Position numbers and translations under genes: made by a program. From Synergistaceae bacterium (GTDB lineage Bacteria; Synergistota; Synergistia; Synergistales; Aminobacteriaceae), in contig JAISSA010000148.1 in assembly GCA_031273365.1 (NCBI GenBank), positions 1-6,177 of the forward strand: a stretch of DNA of 6,177 bases, written 5' to 3'. Shown here piece after piece: positions 1 to 5,572 of the stretch; the stretch's first letter is position 1; every line of letters begins with the position of its first letter. The notes beneath the pieces were generated by a model. That model had not been told where the DNA came from. It did not search any database and saw only the letters and a program-made list of their open reading frames with translations.

Positions 1-2
1 CG

Positions 3-1790
3 GTGACCGCACCGAAGCCCGTGCGTGAGTCCGTGGGGCGCAGGCGGCCTCTGTTGTCGAAGGCGGAGCTCGATTCGGCGCGGATCATCGGGGTTGAAAG
101 CGTGTCTGAACCCCTTCCGGAGGAACGGGCTAAGGAGTTGAGAGAGTTTCTGACATCCTCGTTTCGGATAAAACAAGCGGCTCCGTCGGCGAAAAATGAC
201 GAAGGCGCGGGCACTCTGCCGGATGAAGCGGATGAGAGGGGGGCCGCGTTCGTGGTGCAGGAAACGCTTCCGGAGGCGGAGCTTCCCAAAAAAGAGCCGC
301 CGAGGCGGATGCGAGTGGGAATTTTTCCGCCGCCTCCGGATATCTTCGGCCCTCCGGCCGGAGATGACGAGGGGGAAGACAGCAGAGATCTGGCGCAGGA
401 GCAGGCGAACGTCATCGTCACCACGCTGCAGAATTTTGGGGTGAAGGCCACGGTGGCGCACATCGTCGTCGGGCCGTCCGTGATCCAGTTTCAGCTGGAG
501 CTGGCCCCGGGCATCAAGGTCAGTAAGGTTGCCGGACTTGCCAGCGACCTGACGATGGCCCTGGCGGTCGTTTCGGTTCGCGTGGAGGCGCCCATTCTGG
601 GCCAGCGTTACGTCGGCATCGAGATTCCCAACCCCGGACGCAGGGTGATTCCCCTGCGTTCCGTCGTGGAGTCGGAGGAATTTCGAAAAAGCGACGCCCG
701 ACTGCTCCTGCCCATGGGCGTGCGGGTCGACTCGAAGCACCTGGTCTGCGGGCTGGAGGACATGCCTCACCTGCTCGTGGCGGGGACGACGGGCTCGGGC
801 AAGAGCGTTTTCACGAATACCTGCATTCTCGGCATGTGTTCCCAGCGCAGCCCGGAGGAGCTGAAACTCATTCTGGTCGACCCCAAATACGTGGAATTTG
901 CGATATACGATGGGTTGCCGCACCTTCTGGCGCGTCCCGTGTCGGACCCCAAAAAGGCCATCGCCGCGCTTTCCTGGGCCGTGCAGGAGATGGAAAACCG
1001 TTCGGAGTGCTTCGCGAGGGCCAAAGTCCGCAATCTGGCGTCGTACAACGAAAAAGTTCTGCCGAAAAGCCGTTTTCCCCATATCGTCGTCGTGGTGGAC
1101 GAGCTTGCCGACCTGATGTACACGTCGGGCAGGGAGGTGGAGGGGCTGATCGCGCGCCTCGCGCAGAAGGCGCGTGCTGCCGGAATCCACCTGATCCTCG
1201 CGACGCAGCGCCCCTCCGTCGACGTCATCACGGGACTCATCAAGGCAAACGTCCCGGCGCGCGTCGCCTTTGCCGTCCCGTCCCAGACGGACTCCCGCAC
1301 GATCATCGATACGGGCGGCGCCGAAAAGCTCCTGGGCAGGGGCGACATGCTCTTTTACAGCACGCGCTACCCGCGTCCGCTCCGCCTGCAGGCGGCCTTC
1401 ATCACGGAGGAACGGACGCTCGCTTTTGTGGACTACATGAAAAACATATTCGGAGAACCGGAGTACATCGATTTCGAGGACTGCGTCAGCGGAAGAAACG
1501 GCGGCGGTGAAAACGGCGCTCGCTCCGGGTCTGCCGTCATCGACGACCCCAGGATCGAGGAGGCCATCAGGGTCGTCATGGACACGGGCATCGCGTCGGC
1601 CAGCGGGCTGCAGCGCTATCTCAACGTCGGACATACCCGCGCGGGGCGGCTGGTTACGGGCCTCGAGCAGCTGGGCATCGTTGGCCCGCTGTCGATGAAC
1701 TCCTCGAAGCCGCGGGAGATTTTGATGGACGAGGAAAGCGCTTATGGCGCGCTCGAAAAAGCGCGCAACGGCGGGGTTTTCGGAGGATGA
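3..1790 (+). CDS. ftsK: DNA translocase FtsK/SpoIIIE family, 5'-truncated by the window edge
   Basis: ATP-driven double-stranded DNA pump that clears and aligns chromosome ends at the division septum. The 595 visible residues contain the alpha/beta motor: Walker A GTTGSGKS at 261-268, the LVDPK segment near 291-295, Walker B VVVVDELADL at 362-371 and the ATQRPSVDVITG motif at 400-411. A C-terminal gamma winged helix (about 512-575, ending GIVGPL then SKPREIL) would read polar DNA signals and contact XerD-type recombinase. Residues 1-130 are a charged, Pro/Glu-rich linker. No membrane segments are visible, whereas FtsK normally has several at its N-terminus. The frame is open to the left edge, so the GTG at position 3 is probably an internal Val and the membrane domain lies upstream. 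The stop overlaps an ATG of the next gene (ATGA), which suggests an operon with thiN. Family assignment is very secure; only the true start is unknown. Confidence 0.96.
   Translation: MTAPKPVRESVGRRRPLLSKAELDSARIIGVESVSEPLPEERAKELREFLTSSFRIKQAAPSAKNDEGAGTLPDEADERGAAFVVQETLPEAELPKKEPPRRMRVGIFPPPPDIFGPPAGDDEGEDSRDLAQEQANVIVTTLQNFGVKATVAHIVVGPSVIQFQLELAPGIKVSKVAGLASDLTMALAVVSVRVEAPILGQRYVGIEIPNPGRRVIPLRSVVESEEFRKSDARLLLPMGVRVDSKHLVCGLEDMPHLLVAGTTGSGKSVFTNTCILGMCSQRSPEELKLILVDPKYVEFAIYDGLPHLLARPVSDPKKAIAALSWAVQEMENRSECFARAKVRNLASYNEKVLPKSRFPHIVVVVDELADLMYTSGREVEGLIARLAQKARAAGIHLILATQRPSVDVITGLIKANVPARVAFAVPSQTDSRTIIDTGGAEKLLGRGDMLFYSTRYPRPLRLQAAFITEERTLAFVDYMKNIFGEPEYIDFEDCVSGRNGGGENGARSGSAVIDDPRIEEAIRVVMDTGIASASGLQRYLNVGHTRAGRLVTGLEQLGIVGPLSMNSSKPREILMDEESAYGALEKARNGGVFGG
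1782..1786 (+). promoter_or_regulatory. Ribosome binding site of thiN that decides its start
   Basis: A GGAGG core lies inside the last codons of ftsK. It abuts the ATG at 1787 with no spacer, which would not work for initiation there, but sits 9 nt before the ATG at 1796. This favours 1796 as the translation start and couples thiN translation to the end of ftsK. Confidence 0.7.
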
Positions 1791-1795
1791 CGGCC

Positions 1796-2488
1796 ATGTC
1801 CCGTTTTTCCCTGCCGCAGCTGGAGGCCGTCTTCGACCATGCTGTCGACGCACGACAGATTTTGATCCTGGGAGGGCGTGCGCCGGACGCGTCCTGGCTG
1901 AGCGAGGTCGCCTCGAACAGATGCGTCTGGGCCGCCGACAGCGGCGTGGAGGCGTGCATGGCCGCGAACGTCCGCCCGGTGCACGTGCTGGGCGATTTCG
2001 ACAGCATTGGACCTCAGGGACGAAGGTGGCTGGAATGCCTCGACGTCGAGCCTGTCCTGTACGCGGCGGACAAGGACTACACCGATTTTCAGCTCTGCCT
2101 GAACCGCATGAGGGGCGACATTCTGGTCACGGGTTGCTGGGGAAAACGATTCGATCATACGTTCGGAAATATTTTTTCCGCCCTCTGGGGGAACGAGTGG
2201 GGGGTGCGCGTTCGCGCGTTCGCGGACGAATCGGAGATTATGATCCCCATCTCCGGGAAGATGGAGCTGTCCTTTTGTTCTCCGCCGGGCGCGCTTTCTC
2301 TTTTGCCTATGACCGGGGCCTGCGAGGGCGTGAGCATCGAGGGCGTCAAATGGGAGTTGCATGACGCGACGCTGCAGCAGGGGCGTCCCTTTGCCATCAG
2401 CAACCTGCCGCTGGAACGTCGCGTGAAGGTGAGCGTCGAAAAGGGCGTGCTGGGTGTTTACTGTCTTTTTGGGGATAAATTGCAGTGA
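1796..2488 (+). CDS. thiN: Thiamine pyrophosphokinase
   Basis: Cytoplasmic enzyme transferring diphosphate from ATP to thiamine to give thiamine diphosphate and AMP, so it completes or salvages the cofactor. The 230-residue product has the family landmarks in order: an LGG segment near residues 25-27, AADSG near 46-50, LGDFDS at 65-70 (acidic, metal/ATP site), KDYTD at 93-97, and GCWGKRFDHTFGN at 113-125 (the G-x-x-G-x-R-x-D-H-x-x-x-N signature). The C-terminal beta domain starts near 140 and includes LLPMTG and the late ISNLP motif that helps bind thiamine. Length is typical. I chose ATG 1796 because GGAGG ends 9 nt upstream. The alternative ATG at 1787, overlapping the ftsK stop, would add three residues but has no spacer from that GGAGG. 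There is no TPP riboswitch-like leader because the gene is fused to ftsK transcriptionally. Assignment is secure; the start is moderately secure. Confidence 0.93.
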   Translation: MSRFSLPQLEAVFDHAVDARQILILGGRAPDASWLSEVASNRCVWAADSGVEACMAANVRPVHVLGDFDSIGPQGRRWLECLDVEPVLYAADKDYTDFQLCLNRMRGDILVTGCWGKRFDHTFGNIFSALWGNEWGVRVRAFADESEIMIPISGKMELSFCSPPGALSLLPMTGACEGVSIEGVKWELHDATLQQGRPFAISNLPLERRVKVSVEKGVLGVYCLFGDKLQ

Positions 2489-2556
2489 CTGCCCATGCGT
2501 TCGGCCCTGCCCCGAAGTCTTTCGCCGGTTTTCGCCAGGGTGGGCGATGTGGGGGT

Positions 2557-2612
2557 TTGAATGCTTACACAAAATCGATCAGAAAGGTGTAGTATATTCA
2601 TACTGTAATTTA
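2557..2612 (+). promoter_or_regulatory. AT-rich patch in the thiN-metG spacer, possible metG promoter or operator
   Basis: This AT-rich stretch stands out in the otherwise GC-rich 181-bp spacer. It contains -10-like hexamers TATATT (2593-2598) and TGTAAT (2604-2609), each 5 of 6 to the sigma-70 consensus, but no good -35 at proper distance. The best pairing I find is CTTACA (2564-2569), 18 nt, TGTAGT (2588-2593), each 4 of 6. A perfect 5-bp dyad AGTAT-ATTC-ATACT spans 2591-2604. A separate metG promoter is plausible but unproven. I saw no T-box, S-box or other recognisable riboswitch. Confidence 0.25.
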
Positions 2613-2635
2613 TCAGCCCCTGAACGAACCGGCAG

Positions 2636-2655
2636 GCGGGAATCTGCGGGAATCT
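2636..2655 (+). repeat. Perfect tandem repeat, 2 x 10 bp, before the metG ribosome binding site
   Basis: GCGGGAATCT occurs twice head to tail (2636-2645 and 2646-2655), ending two bases before the metG Shine-Dalgarno sequence. It lies in the mRNA leader. It may simply be a slippage duplication; no function is apparent. Confidence 0.8.
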
Positions 2656-2657
2656 AT

Positions 2658-2662
2658 GGAGG
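2658..2662 (+). promoter_or_regulatory. Ribosome binding site of metG
   Basis: GGAGG with a 7-nt spacer to ATG 2670. This fixes the start there, although the frame stays open upstream to an ATG at 2454 inside thiN. Confidence 0.85.
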
Positions 2663-2669
2663 ATTTACG

Positions 2670-4607
2670 ATGGAGAAGAAGAGCTTTTACATCACGACCC
2701 CAATCTATTACGTCAACGACATTCCTCATATCGGACACGCCTACACGACCATCGCCTGCGACGTGATGAGTCGTTATATGCGTATGAAGGGCTGTGACGT
2801 CCGCTTTCTGACGGGAACGGACGAGCATGGACAGAAGGTGCAGGCGGCGGCCGAGGCGAAGGGGATGACGCCTCAGGAGCTGGTGGACAAAATCCACGTC
2901 AACTTCAGGGAGCTCTGGAAGGTTCTGAACATCAGCAACGACGACTTTATCCGCACGACGGAAGACCGTCATATCCGCGCGGTGCAGGCCATGTTCAAGA
3001 AACTGATGGACCAGGGCGACATTTATAAGGGCAATTACGAGGGCTGGTACTGCGTGCCCTGCGAGACCTACGTTCCGGAGTCGGGCATGGGAAGCAATCG
3101 GACCTGCCCCGACTGCGGGCGTCCCCTGATCACCATGAAGGAGGAAAGCTACTTCTTCAGGGCCTCGAAATACGTCCCGCAGCTCATCGCTCACTACGAA
3201 AAAAACCTGCAGGGCGTGATGCCCCGCATCCGCTACAACGAGATCATGAGTTTCCTTCGCGGAGAGGTGCGCGATCAGTCCGTCTCGCGGACGACCCTCA
3301 AATGGGGGATTCCCATTCCCGGCGACGAGAAGCACGTGGTTTACGTCTGGTTCGACGCGCTGATCAACTACGCGACGGCGGTCGGCTATCTGGACAGCCC
3401 GGAGATGTTCCAAAAATATTGGCCCGCCGTGCGGCACATGGTCGGCAAGGACATCATCCGCTTTCACTGCGTGATATGGCCGCTGATGCTTCTGGCGCTG
3501 GGGGTCAACGTCCCGGTGTCGGTGATCGCTCACGGCTGGTGGACCGTCGACGGCGAGAAAATGAGCAAATCCAAAGGCAACGTCGTCGATCCGTTTAAAA
3601 TGGCCGAGCTCTACGGCGCCGACGCCTTCCGATACTTCCTGTTGCGCGAGGTCCCGTTCGGCAACGACGGAGACTTCTCGGAGACGGCGCTTGCGGGTCG
3701 CATCAACAGCGATCTGGCGAACGACCTGGGGAACCTGCTGAACCGCACGCTCCAGATGATCGTCAATTACTCAGACGGCGTGGTCCCGGACGGGAACATC
3801 GGGGGCGCGAGCGGCGATCCGCTCGACCTGGAGCTTCGCGCGTCCGGCGAAAGCGCCGTGGCGCTGGTCGATCAGGCCATGACCACGTTCTCCTACGACG
3901 AGGCGCTGAAGCAGATTTGGGGTTTTATCGCCCGGGGCAACAAGTATATCGACGAGACGATGCCCTGGAAGTTGAATAAGGAGGGACAGACGGAGCGCCT
4001 GAGGAGTGTCCTGCACACCCTTTACGAGGTGCTGCGGCTTTCGGCGCTGCTGGTGGCGCCCTACATCCCCGAGTCGGCGGAAAAAATCTGGAGGCAGCTC
4101 GGCTGCGCGGGAACGCCGCTTTCGGAGCGGCTCGATGACTTTCGCTGGGGCGGCGGCGCAGGAACCAGAGTCGATAAGGCCGAGGTCCTGTTTCCCCGCA
4201 TCGATCTGGAGCAGTGGAAGAAGGACCGCGCGCCGCAGGCGAAGGAGGAGCAGCAGGTCGTGGAACACGAGGCGGAGATCGACATCGGGGGGTTTCGCGC
4301 CGTCGAGATGCGCGTTGCGCAGGTCGTCAGGGTGGAGGAGATTCCGAGATCGAAGAAACTTTATAAACTCGAGGTCGACCTGGGCTACGAACGCCGGACG
4401 ATCTGCTCGGGCATCAAAAATTTCTTCAAACCGGAGGAGCTGGAGGGGCGGCGTATCGTCATGGTGACGAACCTGAAGCCGACGAAGCTGTGCGGGGTCG
4501 AGAGCAATGGAATGATCCTCGCCGCCAGCGCCGGCGAAGGCGAGAGCGAGCGGGTGGCGCTGATCGTCCCTGACGCGGAAATTCCGCTGGGCAGCCGGGT
4601 ACACTGA
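2670..4607 (+). CDS. metG: Methionine--tRNA ligase (methionyl-tRNA synthetase)
   Basis: Class I cytoplasmic synthetase that activates methionine with ATP and charges elongator and initiator tRNA-Met. The 645 residues begin in the canonical way (FYITTPIYYVN at 6-16) and carry the HIGH motif at 20-23 and KMSKS at 297-301. The connective-peptide zinc knuckle has Cys 128, 131, 146 and 149 (CxxC-x14-CxxC). An alpha-helical anticodon-binding domain follows from about 340 to 500. After an acidic/basic linker, a C-terminal Trbp111/EMAP-like OB-fold tRNA-binding domain spans about 537-645, which typically supports dimerisation and tRNA affinity. The architecture is full length with no missing catalytic residue. 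The start is set by GGAGG 7 nt upstream. The in-frame extension back to 2454 overlaps thiN and does not look like MetRS. The gene lies 181 bp after thiN and is followed by a strong hairpin terminator. Confidence 0.97.
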   Translation: MEKKSFYITTPIYYVNDIPHIGHAYTTIACDVMSRYMRMKGCDVRFLTGTDEHGQKVQAAAEAKGMTPQELVDKIHVNFRELWKVLNISNDDFIRTTEDRHIRAVQAMFKKLMDQGDIYKGNYEGWYCVPCETYVPESGMGSNRTCPDCGRPLITMKEESYFFRASKYVPQLIAHYEKNLQGVMPRIRYNEIMSFLRGEVRDQSVSRTTLKWGIPIPGDEKHVVYVWFDALINYATAVGYLDSPEMFQKYWPAVRHMVGKDIIRFHCVIWPLMLLALGVNVPVSVIAHGWWTVDGEKMSKSKGNVVDPFKMAELYGADAFRYFLLREVPFGNDGDFSETALAGRINSDLANDLGNLLNRTLQMIVNYSDGVVPDGNIGGASGDPLDLELRASGESAVALVDQAMTTFSYDEALKQIWGFIARGNKYIDETMPWKLNKEGQTERLRSVLHTLYEVLRLSALLVAPYIPESAEKIWRQLGCAGTPLSERLDDFRWGGGAGTRVDKAEVLFPRIDLEQWKKDRAPQAKEEQQVVEHEAEIDIGGFRAVEMRVAQVVRVEEIPRSKKLYKLEVDLGYERRTICSGIKNFFKPEELEGRRIVMVTNLKPTKLCGVESNGMILAASAGEGESERVALIVPDAEIPLGSRVH

Positions 4608-4631
4608 GCGGCGCAGCCGCCCGGGCAGCTC

Positions 4632-4691
4632 AAAAAGCGCGGGACCTTCGGTTCTCGTATCTGAGCAGAATCAGGGTCTTCGCGCTTTTTT
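4632..4691. terminator. Bidirectional intrinsic terminator between convergent genes
   Basis: A long hairpin pairs AAAAAGCGCG (4632-4641) with CGCGCTTTTT (4681-4690). After a small G/TT internal loop, GACCTT (4643-4648) pairs with AGGGTC (4673-4678), and past one bulged C, GGTTCT (4650-4655) pairs with AGAATC (4667-4672). This makes about 22 base pairs, two of them G-U, closing an 11-nt loop. The T-run to 4691 serves metG. The A-run at 4632-4636 becomes a U-run for the minus-strand gene ending at 4719. A short GC hairpin GCGGC-GCA-GCCGC (4608-4620) directly after the metG stop has no T-tract and is not itself a terminator. Confidence 0.85.
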
Positions 4692-4718
4692 GTTTCTCTT
4701 CCAATATTTTGCTCTTCA

Positions 4719-5294
4719 CTAAAAATAGATCCTGAACTTGCCCCGAATGGAAAACCCGCTGAGGTCGTAGTCCTTTACCTCGGAAACGATGTTGTAGGCC
4801 GCTTCCACGTTAAACCAGCGGGTGATGTCCATGCCCAGCATAAAACGCCCTCCAAAGGCGCCTCTCCAGCCGGTGTCGACGCCTGCCGGACGGTCGTCGA
4901 ACTTTATCCCGTAACCCGCGACTCCGATTCCCGCGTAGGGTTTCACGCTGCCCTGCGCGCTCAGGGTCCAGCGCGCCTGAATGCCGAGGGGAATGACCCA
5001 GGCGTCGTTGTCCTCCTTGTCCCCGTGATAAAGGCCAAAGTAGGGAGCGAAGCTCAGGCCTGCCGAGTCGAAACCGCCAAACAGAGCTTCCGTGTTCAGG
5101 GTCACGCCAATGCCCCACCATGCGCTTCCGAACGCGTCGCGGGTTTTGGAGTCCGTCGGGAAATATCCGCTTACCGCCGGAGACAGGAAAAACGGTTTCT
5201 TCTCTCCCTCGGCGGCCCCGGCGGGAGTCGTCATAAAAAACAGCGTGCACAGCAGAAACACTATGCCTGCACATATGCCTCTTCTTCCTGCCAT
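4719..5294 (-). CDS. Predicted outer-membrane beta-barrel protein
   Basis: Predicted small porin-like or OmpA/opacity-type barrel of 191 residues; its cargo or role cannot be told. The N-terminus is a classic Sec signal peptide: basic MAGRR, a hydrophobic core at about 8-21, then TTPAGAAE with signal peptidase I cleavage near residue 27 or 28. The mature part alternates hydrophobic and polar residues and is rich in Gly and aromatics. Strand-like segments such as FAPYFGLYHG, GIQARWTLSA, KPYAGIGVAGYG and GAFGGRFMLGMDI suggest about eight antiparallel strands with turns rich in Asp/Gly. It ends FRIYF with a terminal Phe, as expected for BAM-dependent outer-membrane insertion. A purine-rich AAAGGGGG on the minus strand (5303-5310) sits 8 nt before the ATG. 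Convergent with metG and divergent from the secreted-protein gene at 5573. The barrel fold is inferred from pattern, not from homology I can name to a specific family. Confidence 0.82.
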   Translation of the reverse strand: MAGRRGICAGIVFLLCTLFFMTTPAGAAEGEKKPFFLSPAVSGYFPTDSKTRDAFGSAWWGIGVTLNTEALFGGFDSAGLSFAPYFGLYHGDKEDNDAWVIPLGIQARWTLSAQGSVKPYAGIGVAGYGIKFDDRPAGVDTGWRGAFGGRFMLGMDITRWFNVEAAYNIVSEVKDYDLSGFSIRGKFRIYF

Positions 5295-5390
5295 GCCTTT
5301 GTCCCCCTTTCAGAATGAAAAAACAAAATAACAAAATAAAAAATACGCCTGCCCCATCGATCGCGCGGATCTAAAACCTGATTGCCATTT

Positions 5391-5415
5391 TTGCATCGAT
5401 AGAAGGAATATGCAA
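5391..5415. repeat. Inverted repeat TTGCAT-N13-ATGCAA, possible operator
   Basis: Perfect 6-bp arms (5391-5396 and 5410-5415) have centres 19 bp apart, about two helical turns, as dimeric regulators prefer. It lies about 100 bp upstream of the barrel gene start, between the divergent genes. Arms this short can occur by chance in a region of this size, so operator function is only a guess. Confidence 0.3.
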
Positions 5416-5518
5416 GCACAACGCACGATTTTTTCTCTCGAATTTTACACTCGACATTCAAGCTCAGGGGGGCAGGTGGGCGCGTCCCCTCCCCGGATTT
5501 TTAAATTTGATGTTGCTT

Positions 5519-5547
5519 TTGCCGATAATAATTTTGTAAAATATAAA
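5519..5547 (+). promoter_or_regulatory. Candidate sigma-70-type promoter of the secreted-protein gene
   Basis: TTGCCG (5519-5524, 4 of 6 to consensus), a 17-bp spacer, and TATAAA (5542-5547, 5 of 6). An overlapping alternative is TTGCTT (5514-5519), 17 bp, TAAAAT (5537-5542). The block is strongly AT-rich against a GC-rich background, and either choice gives a 5' leader of roughly 20-25 nt before ATG 5573. Confidence 0.45.
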
Positions 5548-5572
5548 TATTTTTTAGTGGGAAGGATCGAGT

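Larger units (their letters stand above)
5295..5572. other. Divergent intergenic region between two envelope genes
   Basis: The 278 bp hold the upstream signals of both flanking genes. Toward the minus-strand gene there is its Shine-Dalgarno (5303-5310), preceded by an A/T-rich leader with an 8-bp tandem repeat, ACAAAATA, at 5323-5338. I could not find a convincing -35/-10 pair on the minus strand. An inverted repeat TTGCAT-13 nt-ATGCAA spans 5391-5415. A GC-rich stretch (about 5464-5496) separates this from an AT-rich promoter-like block before 5573. No RNA gene or plausible small ORF is seen here. Confidence 0.7.

Noticed and set aside
3..5. GTG at position 3 as the true ftsK start
   Set aside because: The frame is open to the left edge, no ribosome binding site is visible, and the membrane domain expected of FtsK is missing. 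The gene most likely begins upstream.
767..1348. 193-codon open frame on the minus strand opposite the FtsK motor domain
   Set aside because: It lies wholly antisense to the conserved Walker A/B region. Such open frames are a by-product of GC-rich codon bias, and the translation has no recognisable domain.
1742..2572. 276-codon open frame on the minus strand opposite thiN
   Set aside because: It is antisense to a clear thiamine pyrophosphokinase gene, with a His/Arg/Pro-rich translation typical of a shadow frame.
2454..2669. In-frame N-terminal extension of metG by 72 residues from an ATG inside thiN
   Set aside because: It overlaps the thiN end, has no resemblance to MetRS, and the canonical MetRS N-terminus begins at 2670 behind a well-placed GGAGG.
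2489..2669. TPP riboswitch, T-box, SAM riboswitch or tRNA in the thiN-metG spacer
   Set aside because: I looked for the conserved TPP, T-box and S-box core sequences and for a T-arm consensus. None is present, and the spacer is short for a T-box with terminator.
2613..3533. 306-codon open frame on the minus strand opposite the metG catalytic domain
   Set aside because: It is opposite HIGH and the zinc knuckle of MetRS. The translation is Val/His/Asp/Arg rich with no motif.
3771..4604. 277-codon open frame on the minus strand opposite the metG C-terminal half
   Set aside because: It is a shadow of the anticodon-binding and tRNA-binding domains, with no credible start signal or domain.
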